From: Paludicola sp. MB14-C6
GTDB lineage: Bacteria > Bacillota > Clostridia > Oscillospirales > Ruminococcaceae
NCBI RefSeq assembly: GCF_030908625.1
Contig: NZ_CP133133.1
Location: 2,108,001 to 2,172,000, forward strand
Direction of reading: 5' to 3'
Length of the DNA: 64,000 nt
Part shown: positions 26,905-36,338 of the stretch, piece by piece
Position numbering within the stretch: position 1 is the stretch's first letter
Layout: each line of letters opens with the position of its first letter
The notes under the pieces: generated by a model
What the model was told of the DNA's origin: nothing
Database searches by the model: none
The model's input: only the letters and a program-made list of their open reading frames with translations
Translations under genes and position numbers: made by a program

Positions 26905-27507
26905 GTGCTTGACATCATTACTTATCTTTCAAATAATATAACCAATTTTTTATGTAAAAAGGAAGTAATAAATTTACGAGATAAATCCATATATCAATAT
27001 GGTTGTGAAGTAATAATATCTGCAATTGTGGGCTTTACACTAATATTAGTTACCGGAGTCATCTTAGAAGAAATACTTCTTTCGGTTGTTTTTCTTTTGG
27101 TTTTTGTTCCACTCAGAATGTTTACGGGCGGTTATCATGCCGATAATTATCTCAAATGTAATATTGTTTTCGAATGTCTTTTTTTGGCAACAATATTTTC
27201 AACCAGAATATTTATATCCTATTTTACTTATCCTGCAGTTATTTTATTTGGAGTGTTTAGTTTTATTACAATTCTTTGTTATGCACCTATAGAAAATGAA
27301 AATAAACCGCTAACAGAAGAGGAAAAGAAAAAGCATAAATTAACTGGCGCAATACTTTGTATTTTTTATGAGATTATTATATTATTAGTTTATCCCTTGG
27401 CATCTAAGTTGTCAGTAACGGCAACTATAACATTGTTTATAGTTACCGTACTAATATTATATCAAAAAGTAAAGGATGGTAATGATCATGAAAAATTCAT
27501 CAACTAA
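26905..27507 (+). CDS. agrB: AgrB-type autoinducer peptide protease
   Basis: A 200-residue membrane cysteine protease that trims and cyclises the AgrD precursor. The active-site pair is H78 and C85 in RMFTGGYHADNYLKC, with conserved GCEVIISAIVG before it. About five to six membrane helices are visible. The start is probably GTG at 26905 (VLDIITYLSNNI); no strong ribosome site precedes it apart from AGGGG directly at the codon. The 3' end overlaps the agrD start by about 20 bases. Confidence 0.92.
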   Translation: MLDIITYLSNNITNFLCKKEVINLRDKSIYQYGCEVIISAIVGFTLILVTGVILEEILLSVVFLLVFVPLRMFTGGYHADNYLKCNIVFECLFLATIFSTRIFISYFTYPAVILFGVFSFITILCYAPIENENKPLTEEEKKKHKLTGAILCIFYEIIILLVYPLASKLSVTATITLFIVTVLILYQKVKDGNDHEKFIN

Positions 27508-27631
27508 ATTGGCAAAAACAATTGCAAACATTAGTTTAAAGGCAGCAATCAAAGCATGCGGTGCAGCTTCCCTTTATGGATGCCATCAACCAAAAGAGCC
27601 TGAGGCTTTGAAAAACTTCAAACAAAACTAG
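27488..27631 (+). CDS. agrD: AgrD-like cyclic autoinducer peptide precursor, 47 residues
   Basis: A 47-residue peptide starting MKNSSTKLAKTIANISLKAA; an in-frame ATG two codons upstream (27482) is equally possible. The amphipathic leader, the SLYGC segment (residues 28-32) and the charged tail HQPKEPEAL match clostridial AgrD peptides, in which the ring ends just before HQPxEP. By that alignment the ring would be the five residues S28 to C32, closed through the Ser hydroxyl (a lactone), since Ser occupies the usual Cys position. C24 offers an alternative thiolactone. It is translationally coupled to agrB. Confidence 0.88.
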   Translation: MKNSSTKLAKTIANISLKAAIKACGAASLYGCHQPKEPEALKNFKQN

Positions 27632-27659
27632 ATTTTCCTAAATCTTCCTAGCCCTTCCC

Positions 27660-27729
27660 GTTTTGCGTGATAATTTTTATGTATTCGTATTCTTATACAT
27701 ATACATACTATCACGCAAAACTCTTTTTT
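27660..27729 (+). terminator. agrBD terminator
   Basis: GTTTTGCGTGATA (27660-27672) pairs perfectly with TATCACGCAAAAC (27709-27721), with a 36-base loop, followed by TCTTTTTTT. Confidence 0.8.
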
Positions 27730-27807
27730 TAATATTGCATCTTGAAGCCACAGCGATTACTAATGAATTTAAAACCGATTTATATTGGGTATAAGTTGGT
27801 GCGCATT

Positions 27808-27836
27808 TTGATAAATGTAAAACCTTTAAATATTAT
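27808..27836 (+). promoter_or_regulatory. Candidate promoter of the GLUG lipoprotein gene
   Basis: TTGATA (27808-27813), 17 bases and TATTAT (27831-27836). Just upstream is GTTGGTGCGC, a degenerate resemblance to the agr box. A hairpin-like stretch with a T run (27920-27957) lies in the leader before the gene. Confidence 0.4.
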
Positions 27837-28010
27837 TATAATTGTGATAAAATAAATATAATAAATTTCTTTATTTTTCACACCGCTAACGTGAATATAA
27901 GAGCTTATAATCATATGAAGAATAGTACAACTCTCATGTATGGTTGTTCTTTTTTTTATGATGTTTGAAGTATAGAAAATTTAATATATAAAAAGGGGAA
28001 GAACAAATCT

Positions 28011-29123
28011 ATGAAGAAAATAGCCACACATTCTTTTGATTTATTAAAAAGAAGTTATAAAAGTTTTAGAGCGATTAGTTTTCTTCTTATTGCTGTTATT
28101 ACTTGTGTAGGGATAGTTGGTTGTACCTATAGCCCTTTAAAGCCAAAGGAAAAAAACAATGCAAAAAGTAGCGAACTGCAACAAAAAGAAGTAAAAGATA
28201 ACGATTTATCAATTAAAATAAATACAATCCAAGACCTTATAAAAATGGTTAATGACGTTAATAAAAAAGGCGCAAAGCATATAGGACAAGCCTATTCACT
28301 TAATGCTGACCTTGACTTAAAAGGAGTAGATCTTTCGCCAATAGGACAATCAGATCCCATTGTAATCAATGATGTAGCAACATCGGGTTTTAACGGTATA
28401 TTTGATGGCCGCAATCATACGATTAGTAACTTAAATATTTTTATAAACGATAATCCTCAAACACAACAAATAACAGGAGCAGGTTTATTTGCTATTATCG
28501 GTAAACATGGTGTTGTTAAAAATTTAAATTTAAAAAATTGCGTTGTTAAAACTGGAAAAACAAATGAAATGAATGTAGGCTTGCTGGCAGGTGTATGTTA
28601 TGGAGAAATTCTTAATTGCAATGTAAGTGGTACTGTTTCAGGACAAGTTACTGCAGGTGGATTGGTTGGAGAAGTTGGAGGAGAACTAGCAGATTATGAA
28701 AATATAGATAATAACTTTAAAGCACATATCAAAAATTGTGTGGCAGAAACTGATGTATCCGGTACTGCGGGAGTAGGCGGAATGTTTGGATCGGTTTATA
28801 TGGGACTTATTGAAGATTGTACGGTAAGCGGTACAGTTTTTGCAACTAAATCTGAATTGGAAGTTGTATCTGGTACACCGTACAGGGTCGGCGGTTTTAC
28901 AGGATTTGGTTATTATGCTGATTTTAATTGTTGTGAAAGTGATACTGCTTTAAAGATAGATGGTAAAGGAAATTGTATTGGCGTTTTTGCAGGAGGGGTT
29001 TCGAAAAGTAAAGTTGCCAACTGTAAATATAATTCGGATAAAGTAGAAAAAAGGAATATTATTGATTTTATTGACGATAGAGACGTAAGTAACTGTAATG
29101 GTTATGACATAAAAGCTAAATAG
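28011..29123 (+). CDS. Lipoprotein with GLUG-type beta-helix repeats
   Basis: A 370-residue exported lipoprotein. The signal helix (about 20-41) ends with the lipobox IVGC, giving lipidation at Cys42. After a Lys/Asn-rich linker comes a repetitive beta-rich region: GFNGIFDGRNHTISNL, then GLLAGVCYGEILNCNVSGTV, GGLVGEVGG, GMFGSVYMGLIEDCTVSGTV and GGFTGFGYYADFNCC. These match the GLUG repeat family seen in surface adhesins. The protein probably sits on the outer face of the membrane. Its place right after the agr locus hints at quorum control but this is not shown. The exact role is unknown. Confidence 0.8.
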   Translation: MKKIATHSFDLLKRSYKSFRAISFLLIAVITCVGIVGCTYSPLKPKEKNNAKSSELQQKEVKDNDLSIKINTIQDLIKMVNDVNKKGAKHIGQAYSLNADLDLKGVDLSPIGQSDPIVINDVATSGFNGIFDGRNHTISNLNIFINDNPQTQQITGAGLFAIIGKHGVVKNLNLKNCVVKTGKTNEMNVGLLAGVCYGEILNCNVSGTVSGQVTAGGLVGEVGGELADYENIDNNFKAHIKNCVAETDVSGTAGVGGMFGSVYMGLIEDCTVSGTVFATKSELEVVSGTPYRVGGFTGFGYYADFNCCESDTALKIDGKGNCIGVFAGGVSKSKVANCKYNSDKVEKRNIIDFIDDRDVSNCNGYDIKAK

Positions 29124-29210
29124 TAGTCTAATTTATAGAGTAACAAACGTTTAGTAAATGTGATATAACTGAAATCAATTAGAATAGTACTATTTCATAC
29201 AAGAATATAT

Positions 29211-29251
29211 AAATAAGTGGTAGCTTGAATTCAGCTACCACTTATTTTACT
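29211..29251. terminator. Bidirectional terminator between convergent genes
   Basis: AAATAAGTGGTAGCT (29211-29225) and AGCTACCACTTATTT (29233-29247) form a perfect 15-bp stem with a 7-base loop and A/T runs on both sides. It serves the lipoprotein gene and the convergent mannosidase gene. Confidence 0.88.
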
Positions 29252-29295
29252 ATATAATACTATTCAATTTAACTCAAAGCCTGAATTTTGCTTAG

Positions 29296-32241
29296 TTATT
29301 GTAACTTTAAAGTCTTAATTTCATATGGAGTAAAGTCAAGGCTAATTTCACCATTGATTGCTGTAAGCTTTTCAAGATCACGCTCAACAAGGTTACAAAG
29401 CGTTACATTTTCACATGCAACTTTAGCAGAAACAGTAGTTTTCACTCCGTATGCTTCATACATTCTTATAATAATAGCATCACTGTCTTCGGCCTTTTTA
29501 ATAGTTTCTATGATAACATTATCGCTATTAACTATAATTGGTGCTTCATATTTTGCATTCGTTTTTCCTTGTAGTACTATTGGTTCAAAATTAAAGAAAT
29601 AACCTGCTTTTGCGACTTTTGCTTGATGTTCATTTCCTATATGAGGATATACAGCATATTTAAATTTGTGATGTCCTTTATCTGCATTCTCTCCTGGATA
29701 GGTAGTACTTCTTAAAAGATTGATATCGAGAATATTGTCAATAGCTTTAAATCCATATTTGCTCTCACTTAATAATGCAAAGCCGTATTCGGAATCAGAA
29801 ATATCAATCCATTTATGCGCTGAAATTTCATATTTTGCAATATCCCATGTAGTATTTCGACATGTAGGCCTTTTGATATTACCAAATTGTATATTACAGG
29901 TTGCATCAGTTGTATACACTTCAGCATTAAATGATGAGCGTAACATTTTGTGTGTTTCTTGCCAATCTACGTCAGTATCAAACACTAGAATGTTGCTGTC
30001 TTTTGTAAGAATGATTTTTTGAGTTAATTTTGAGTTATTAAAGCTGTATTCTTGCTCCATAATAGCAGTCGGACCATCTATATATGTTTTTTGAGAAGTC
30101 AATTCAAAATATCTTGGTTCTTGCTCATCATAATAAATGTCGAAATCCCATGCATCACCATCGTCATAATATACAGCTAATCTGTTTGCAGGTTTGCCTT
30201 TTTCAATGGTTTCTTTCTTGTTTATTTTGTCATAAATTGAAACAATGTTACCTTCTTCATTGAAGTTTACGCAAAGTGCTTCATTTTCAATAGTTGATGT
30301 GTTTACATAAATATCATTGAATTCAGTTTCAATGTCCGCAGTAGTAACGCTTGCACTTCCCAATGCAGGAAGGTTCACTTTATACCAGTCGCCGTGAATG
30401 TTTATATACTCATTTCTGGCAAAGGAAAGTGAGTTAAACAAAGTGTATCCCTCACCGTTTTGAGCAAGTTTTTCATAGCGACTCTTAGTAAGAGATTTTA
30501 TTTCTTCTAAAATTGTTTCATATCGTTGCGTTGTTTCATCATATACACGTTTAATAGAAGAGCCTGGCAAAATATCATGGAATTGGTATAAAAGGACTTC
30601 TTTCCAGTATTTTTCAATTGTTTCACGAGGATAATCATTTGCAAGCACGCAAGCATATTCCAATTCTCTTAGTGCATTTTCTGCTTTACGGTTGTACATC
30701 TTATTTTTAGCTTGTGTAGTGTAAGTTCCTCTGTGACATTCAAAATAGAGTTCACCAATCCATGTTCTATAGTTTTCCTTGTTTTTATTGATGATTTCAA
30801 AATAATCGGATGCAAAACGTTGCTCAATAGGTGAGAAATCAGCTAAATTTTTTATTCTATCTAAACGCTCAAGATGATGGCTTGCAGGTCCTCCACCGCC
30901 ATTTCCTATTCCGAACAAAACCAATGCGTCTTCAATCAGTCCTTTTTCACGATAGTTTTTTTCGCAACGACGAATTGTTTCAGGAGTAGCTGGGCTATTA
31001 TAAGTCTCTTCAGGAAGCATTGTAGTAAGCACTTTACTGCCATCAATACCTTGCCAATTGAAAGTATGGTATGGGAAAGGATTTTGATGATTCCATGAAA
31101 GCTTTTGTGTCATGAAATAAGGTACATCGCTTTTTGCCATTATTTGAGGCAACGCACCGCTATAACCGAATACATCGGGCAGCCAAACATTTTTTACGTC
31201 GATGCCAAATTCATCTTTATAATATTTTTTGCCATACATAACCTGCCTTACAAGTGCTTCACCACCTGAAATGTTGGTATCTGCTTCAACCCACATAGCA
31301 CCTTGAATTTCAAAACGTTTTTCGGCAATACGTTCTTTTATTTGTTCATAAAGTGCAGGATAGTATTCTTTTATCCATAAAAATAGTTGTGGCTGACTTG
31401 CACCAAATTTGTAATCAGGATATTTTTCCATCAAACGCATTACAGTTGAAAAAGTTCTTGCGCCTTTACGAATCGTTTCACGTATTGGCCATAGCCATGC
31501 AAGGTCAATATGTGCGTGACCAATAGCTGAAAGCTTTAGTGATGGAGTCCCGCCTTTTTTATCAAGCTCTTTTTTTAGTATTGCACGAGCTTTTTTTGCC
31601 TCTTCTTCTGTATAATCATACAATTCATTTTGCGCTTGGTTAAGGGTGTTTAAAATAGCATGATAATGAGGAGAATCTTTGCTCAGTTCATTCATTGCAT
31701 AATAAAGCACTTGCATATCATAATAGAGCCCTCTAAGCTCCGGATAACGTATTGCAATGGCAGCTTGCTTCAGTTTTCCTTCTTCACAAAGCCTACCAAA
31801 CAAATCGTTGCAGCCACCGTCTACCCAAATATCAATGTTATTGTTCTTACTGATTAGGTTTAATGGTACGACTCTTTTCGCTGCAGGTTCATATTCATAA
31901 GCCGATGTTCCCGTTGTTAATCCAATAACGGCATTTCCGTTTTCATCTACAACTAAACCTTCGCCGTTAATATCAATCAATAAAACGATATCATCATTTA
32001 TGTTTTTTTCAGGAACTTTTCCTTTAAAGTGAAACCATGCACAATCGAAAATATTTGTTCCCCATTTGTCTTCTTCTCTAAGTTCTATTTTTTCGCCGCT
32101 TGTACGCTTTTCAAACGGAACTGGTTCAGCGGTTTTATAAGCAGTAACTTCAAGTTTCTCAATTTCCTTATAGTAAGCATTTTTGAGTTTTTCCATTGTT
32201 TTATTAATGCGATATACATGTCTTTGAGTTTGATATGGCAT
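29296..32241 (-). CDS. Alpha-mannosidase, GH38 family
   Basis: A 981-residue retaining alpha-mannosidase. The zinc site begins with the GHAHIDLAWLWP motif (D246 and the preceding His), and the nucleophile is D356 in WLPDVFGYSGALPQ. WVEADTNISGGEALVRQ and GIGNGGGGPASHH are also conserved. The C-terminal half is the beta-sandwich mannosidase domain. No signal peptide is seen, so it works in the cytoplasm on imported manno-oligosaccharides. A good ribosome site (GAGGAG) precedes the ATG. It is transcribed alone on the minus strand. Confidence 0.95.
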   Translation of the reverse strand: MPYQTQRHVYRINKTMEKLKNAYYKEIEKLEVTAYKTAEPVPFEKRTSGEKIELREEDKWGTNIFDCAWFHFKGKVPEKNINDDIVLLIDINGEGLVVDENGNAVIGLTTGTSAYEYEPAAKRVVPLNLISKNNNIDIWVDGGCNDLFGRLCEEGKLKQAAIAIRYPELRGLYYDMQVLYYAMNELSKDSPHYHAILNTLNQAQNELYDYTEEEAKKARAILKKELDKKGGTPSLKLSAIGHAHIDLAWLWPIRETIRKGARTFSTVMRLMEKYPDYKFGASQPQLFLWIKEYYPALYEQIKERIAEKRFEIQGAMWVEADTNISGGEALVRQVMYGKKYYKDEFGIDVKNVWLPDVFGYSGALPQIMAKSDVPYFMTQKLSWNHQNPFPYHTFNWQGIDGSKVLTTMLPEETYNSPATPETIRRCEKNYREKGLIEDALVLFGIGNGGGGPASHHLERLDRIKNLADFSPIEQRFASDYFEIINKNKENYRTWIGELYFECHRGTYTTQAKNKMYNRKAENALRELEYACVLANDYPRETIEKYWKEVLLYQFHDILPGSSIKRVYDETTQRYETILEEIKSLTKSRYEKLAQNGEGYTLFNSLSFARNEYINIHGDWYKVNLPALGSASVTTADIETEFNDIYVNTSTIENEALCVNFNEEGNIVSIYDKINKKETIEKGKPANRLAVYYDDGDAWDFDIYYDEQEPRYFELTSQKTYIDGPTAIMEQEYSFNNSKLTQKIILTKDSNILVFDTDVDWQETHKMLRSSFNAEVYTTDATCNIQFGNIKRPTCRNTTWDIAKYEISAHKWIDISDSEYGFALLSESKYGFKAIDNILDINLLRSTTYPGENADKGHHKFKYAVYPHIGNEHQAKVAKAGYFFNFEPIVLQGKTNAKYEAPIIVNSDNVIIETIKKAEDSDAIIIRMYEAYGVKTTVSAKVACENVTLCNLVERDLEKLTAINGEISLDFTPYEIKTLKLQ

Positions 32242-32588
32242 AATAATTCTCCTCTAATTTAATAAAAATTTGCAATAAAACTTTAGTTGTTCTTTAGCCT
32301 ATTTTCATAGACTAATTATTTTTTTGTCAAACCGATAACATTATACTATAAATTTGTTGAATAGAGAAATCATAATGATGCTAAATAATAAATATTACAA
32401 TTTGTTCACAATTATAGAATGTAACAAAAGTTAATTGTTATGATAAATCAATTATAATCGTTGTTGTTGCAGATATTAACTTTAGGGAATATAATATTCT
32501 TTTTAGAATGTTTTTATGTTTCAAAGGATAATAAAATTTAGCGATTAAAAATACAGCAAGAACCATGTGGAAAGAGAAGGGATTTACT
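32242..32588. other. Divergent intergenic region
   Basis: This stretch separates the mannosidase and YdcF-like genes, which diverge. It is very A+T-rich. TTGTCA...TATAAA (near 32324-32352) resembles a rightward promoter, but nothing conclusive is seen; no ORF or structured RNA is evident. Confidence 0.5.
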
Positions 32589-33230
32589 ATGAACAAAGCG
32601 GATGAATGCGCAAAAATTATATGGGATTATATGGTGATGAAAATGCCTTTGCAAAAATGTGAATGTATTTTTGTATTAGGAAGCAATGATGTTCGAGTAG
32701 CCGAGTATGTATCTCAACTGTTATTAGATGGATATGGCGATTATATCGTCTTTTCAGGTGGGTATGGGAATTTTACAAAAGGAACTTTTAAAAAGCCGGA
32801 AGCAGATTTATTTGCAGAAATAGCAATTTCAATGGGCGTATCGGAAAATAAAATATTGATTGAAAACAAAGCGACCAATACCGGAGAGAATGTTCATTTT
32901 ACTTTGGATTTGTTAGAAAAGCGAGGATTAAAACCACAAAGCTGGTTATTAGTGCAAAAGCCTTTTATGGAAAGAAGAAGCTATGCTACCTTTAAAAAGG
33001 TGCTGCCGAATGCAAAAGCAATTGTTACTTCACCTCAAATTGCGTTTGAAGAATATGATAATGAAATCATATCAAAAGAGGCGTTAATATATACTGTAGC
33101 AGGTGATATGCAACGTATCATCGAATATCCTAAAAAGGGATATATGATTGAACAAGATGTGCCGAAAGAGGTAGTAGAGGCAATGAATTGCATAATTCAA
33201 ATGGGCTATACAGAGCATTTGTTAAAATAA
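32589..33230 (+). CDS. YdcF/SanA-family (DUF218) protein
   Basis: A 213-residue protein of the DUF218 family, with the landmarks CIFVLGSNDVRVAEYV, YIVFSGGYGN, ENKATNTGENVHFTLDLL and LVQKPFMERRSYATF. The DUF218 fold occurs in envelope proteins such as ElyC and SanA and in soluble YdcF; no membrane helix is present, so this is the soluble type. The biochemical role is not established; YdcF-like proteins are thought to bind a nucleotide-like ligand. The ATG at 32589 is chosen over that at 32565 because AAGGG lies just ahead of it. Confidence 0.8.
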   Translation: MNKADECAKIIWDYMVMKMPLQKCECIFVLGSNDVRVAEYVSQLLLDGYGDYIVFSGGYGNFTKGTFKKPEADLFAEIAISMGVSENKILIENKATNTGENVHFTLDLLEKRGLKPQSWLLVQKPFMERRSYATFKKVLPNAKAIVTSPQIAFEEYDNEIISKEALIYTVAGDMQRIIEYPKKGYMIEQDVPKEVVEAMNCIIQMGYTEHLLK

Positions 33231-33301
33231 TAGAAATGTAATTTGCGTGTTTGTGAGTAAGGCTTGCATGATTATACATGGATAATTGAGTGGGATTTTA
33301 A

Positions 33302-33330
33302 TTGCTATCGCTAGAAAAATATGGTACAAT
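33302..33330 (+). promoter_or_regulatory. Promoter of the M23 peptidase gene
   Basis: TTGCTA (33302-33307), a 17-base spacer and TACAAT (33325-33330). Transcription would start near 33337, which rules out starts upstream of the ATG at 33362. Confidence 0.6.
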
Positions 33331-33361
33331 TAAATTACATACATATAAGGTGGATGATGGC

Positions 33362-34603
33362 ATGAAAAAAGCATATAAAATCAGCGTATTTGTTCTAATC
33401 GTTGCTATTTTAATAACAAGCATATTCGGCTACCAAAACTATCAAAAATATACCAAGACAAGGCCCATTAATGTGAACGGTATCCTTGTTAATAAAGAAT
33501 TGGTAGCGTGTAAAAGTTATGAGGTAACCCATAGTTTTTTAAATGGTGTAATTCAAAGGAAACGCAATTTTATAGATTCAAAAGAAATCATGCAGCAAAT
33601 AACCGTAAAAGGAAATAAACTGATTATAGAAACTGATGCAGAAGTAACAATCAAAGATACTAAATTTCAAAAAGAGATTTTTAAAGGAACTACTGAAGCA
33701 TTAAAAGATTTTGTATTTACTAAGCAGGGAACTTATATGGTAAAAGCTCAGAGAAATTACAATGATAAATATGGAAAAGGTATTGTTCACTATGAGTTTT
33801 TAGCAGAAATAACAGAAAGTCTTGAAATTCATTTGTCCAATGAGAAGCCAAAGCAAGGGGAACTTGTAAAATTAGAAGTCTTAGGAACTTTCCCCAATTC
33901 TAAAGTTGCAGTAAAAGGCGATTTTCTCCCATCACATAGCTTTTATAATAAAGATGGCATCATGGAGCTTTATATACCGATTACTTATTATAAACCGGCT
34001 CAATCATATGATATGAAGTTGCAAGTGAATGATACAATTTATCCATTTACATTGGATGTCCAAAAAGAAAAATTTACGCAATTACATTTTACTGTGAGTG
34101 AATCTGTTACGAATAGTACAGTAAACAGCGATGCAGCGAATATTGAATATAAAAATAAAATTCATCCTTTATATAAAACAATGGATAGTAATAAATACTG
34201 GGTAAATTATTTTATAAAGCCAATTCAAGAAACACGAATTTCATCCGCCTTTGGTCAAGAGAGATATGTTAATAATGCAACAACTCCAACCCGTCATTCA
34301 GGAATTGATTACGCTGCACCCGAAGGAACTGAAGTAGTTGCCACGAATAATGGGAAAGTGGAGTTTGCGGAATTTGTTCAACTTACGGGAAACACAATTG
34401 TAATCGATCATGGCCTTGGTGTAAAAAGCTATCATTTCCATCTATCAAGTATCAACGTAAAAGCAGGAGATATTGTGAAACAAGGTCAACTGATTGGTAA
34501 AGTAGGAACAACAGGCTTTTCAACGGGACCTCATCTCCATTTTCAGATGAGTATTCAAAATCAACCGATTAACCCGGAATTGATGTATCAAATAAAGTTT
34601 TAA
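33362..34603 (+). CDS. M23-family peptidase, membrane-anchored (peptidoglycan DD-endopeptidase type)
   Basis: A 413-residue protein with an N-terminal membrane anchor (ISVFVLIVAILITSIFGY), a ~250-residue extracellular region without a recognised fold, and a C-terminal M23 (LytM) domain. Zinc ligands are in RHSGIDYAAPEGT and PHLHFQMSI, with YHFHLSSI between, so the domain looks catalytically competent. It probably cuts peptide cross-links in the wall; in spore-formers related proteins act during engulfment. The ATG at 33362 has AAGGTGG 8 bases before it and lies downstream of the promoter. Confidence 0.87.
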   Translation: MKKAYKISVFVLIVAILITSIFGYQNYQKYTKTRPINVNGILVNKELVACKSYEVTHSFLNGVIQRKRNFIDSKEIMQQITVKGNKLIIETDAEVTIKDTKFQKEIFKGTTEALKDFVFTKQGTYMVKAQRNYNDKYGKGIVHYEFLAEITESLEIHLSNEKPKQGELVKLEVLGTFPNSKVAVKGDFLPSHSFYNKDGIMELYIPITYYKPAQSYDMKLQVNDTIYPFTLDVQKEKFTQLHFTVSESVTNSTVNSDAANIEYKNKIHPLYKTMDSNKYWVNYFIKPIQETRISSAFGQERYVNNATTPTRHSGIDYAAPEGTEVVATNNGKVEFAEFVQLTGNTIVIDHGLGVKSYHFHLSSINVKAGDIVKQGQLIGKVGTTGFSTGPHLHFQMSIQNQPINPELMYQIKF

Positions 34604-34620
34604 AAACAGGAGGCATCATA

Positions 34621-35049
34621 ATGATTATTCGAAGAGTAACTTCTGATGATTATATGGATATATATAACATTAATAAAGAGAGTTTAGGCTATGATTATTC
34701 CGAGGATAAAACGAAAATGCAATTAGAAAAAATAATGCAATTACAAAGTAATATTATTTTTGTAGCGCAACAGGAAAATCATGTGATAGGTTATATTCAT
34801 CTTTCTGAATATGAAAATACTTATCATGATAGCTTAAAGAATATTGTTACTTTTGCAGTTGCAAAAAATTATCAAAATCATGGTGTTGGTGAAAAATTGA
34901 TTACAGCAGCTGAAGAATGGGCGAAAGAAAGCGGCTCAAGGGGAATACGTCTAGTAACCGGTCATGAAAGGAAAGCAGCACGAAAATTTTATGCAAAGCA
35001 TGGTTATGAGCTTCGAAAAGAACAAAGCAATTTAATCAAATGGTTTTAG
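34621..35049 (+). CDS. GNAT-family N-acetyltransferase
   Basis: A 142-residue acetyl-CoA-dependent acetyltransferase. Motif A is VAKNYQNHGVGEKLITAAEEW, with the pyrophosphate-binding Q/N-x-x-G-x-G/V pattern, and ARKFYAKHGYE is the usual C-terminal motif B. AGGAGG lies just upstream and the gap to the M23 gene is 17 bases, so they are probably co-transcribed. The substrate is not evident from sequence. Confidence 0.88.
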   Translation: MIIRRVTSDDYMDIYNINKESLGYDYSEDKTKMQLEKIMQLQSNIIFVAQQENHVIGYIHLSEYENTYHDSLKNIVTFAVAKNYQNHGVGEKLITAAEEWAKESGSRGIRLVTGHERKAARKFYAKHGYELRKEQSNLIKWF

Positions 35050-35100
35050 TATGAAGCTAAAGCTAAAAAACGGTTAATCTAATAATAAAAAAATCATTTT

Positions 35101-35137
35101 CTCCATATCACAATTTTTTTGTGGTGTGGAGTTTTTT
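35101..35137 (+). terminator. Terminator after the GNAT gene
   Basis: CTCCATATCAC (35101-35111) pairs with GTGGTGTGGAG (35121-35131) through G-T pairs, followed by six T. Confidence 0.75.
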
Positions 35138-35190
35138 GTATGTTGGTGTTATAATAATTACAATTGTTCCAAAATGGAAGAAACATAAAC

Positions 35191-35219
35191 TTGACATTCG
35201 CATAAAATAGAGTTATACT
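35191..35219 (+). promoter_or_regulatory. aroF promoter
   Basis: TTGACA (35191-35196), 17 bases, TATACT (35214-35219), a strong housekeeping promoter about 40 bp before the gene. No T-box or riboswitch is seen in the short leader. Confidence 0.85.
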
Positions 35220-35261
35220 TTAAAGCGTTAAAACTTAAAAGCAAGAAAGCGAGGTATTGCA

Positions 35262-36278
35262 ATGATTGTAATATTAAAACCAGAAGCAAATCAAACAGCT
35301 GTAGATCATTTAATTCACAACTTTGAAGAAATGGGGTTATCAACACATTATAGTCAGGGTGCACATACCACCTTAATTGGCTTAATTGGAGATACTTCAA
35401 AAATTGATATGGATATTATCAGTGCCAATGAAATAGTGGCATCTGTAAAACGTATTTCTGAGCCATATAAAGCAACGAATCGAAAATTTCATCCTAACGA
35501 CACAATAATTGAAATAAACGGAAAAAAATTCGGAGAAGGCTTTTTTAATGTAATTGCAGGTCCATGTTCAATCGAAAGCGAAGAACAATTGATTTCTATT
35601 GCAAAAGACGTAAAAAAGAGTGGCGCCAGTTTTCTAAGGGGTGGTGCGTTTAAACCAAGGACTTCTCCATATGCATTCCAAGGGTTACAAAACGAAGGCT
35701 TGAAGTTATTATCTCAAGCTAAAAAAGAAACTGGTTTACCAATCGTAACGGAAATTATGAATTTGAATCATATAGATTTATTTAACGATGTAGACGTAAT
35801 TCAAGTTGGCGCTAGAAATATGCAGAATTTCGAAATGCTAAAAGAATTAGGCCAATGTGATAAGCCTATTTTGTTAAAACGAGGTTTATCTAATACGATA
35901 GAAGAGTGGCTTATGAGTGCAGAATATATTATGGCAGGTGGAAATAACAATATTATTTTGTGTGAACGTGGAATTCGTACATTTGAAACGATGACGCGTA
36001 ACACACTCGACATTTCAGCTATTCCGTTACTAAAGAAAATATCTCATTTGCCGGTTATTGTCGATCCAAGCCATGCGACCGGTATTCCATGGCTGGTAAA
36101 ACCACTTGCAAAGGCAGCGGTAGTTGCTGGTGCAGACGGTGTCATGATAGAAGTACACAATAATCCTGCAAAAGCATTATGTGACGGACCACAATCGTTA
36201 ACGCCTATTGAATTTGATCATGTTATGAAAATAATTGATTCTATGGTTGCTACGGAATTAAAAAAAATGAATAGGTAA
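35262..36278 (+). CDS. aroF: 3-Deoxy-7-phosphoheptulonate synthase (DAHP synthase)
   Basis: The first enzyme of aromatic amino acid synthesis, joining PEP and erythrose-4-phosphate. Residues 1 to about 70 are the ferredoxin-like regulatory domain of the TM0343-type enzymes (MIVILKPEANQTAVDHLI); the barrel follows. Conserved parts include NVIAGPCSIES, FLRGGAFKPRTSPYAFQG, ILLKRGLSNTIEEWL, LCERGIRTFE and PVIVDPSHATG (metal and PEP ligands). Length 338 fits the family. The N-terminal domain usually confers feedback inhibition by tyrosine or phenylalanine. The gene stands alone behind a strong promoter. Confidence 0.95.
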   Translation: MIVILKPEANQTAVDHLIHNFEEMGLSTHYSQGAHTTLIGLIGDTSKIDMDIISANEIVASVKRISEPYKATNRKFHPNDTIIEINGKKFGEGFFNVIAGPCSIESEEQLISIAKDVKKSGASFLRGGAFKPRTSPYAFQGLQNEGLKLLSQAKKETGLPIVTEIMNLNHIDLFNDVDVIQVGARNMQNFEMLKELGQCDKPILLKRGLSNTIEEWLMSAEYIMAGGNNNIILCERGIRTFETMTRNTLDISAIPLLKKISHLPVIVDPSHATGIPWLVKPLAKAAVVAGADGVMIEVHNNPAKALCDGPQSLTPIEFDHVMKIIDSMVATELKKMNR

Positions 36279-36338
36279 ATAATTGTATAAATTTTAGAAA
36301 ATTATTTATTATTTTATTAAAAAATTATCCATTTGTTA

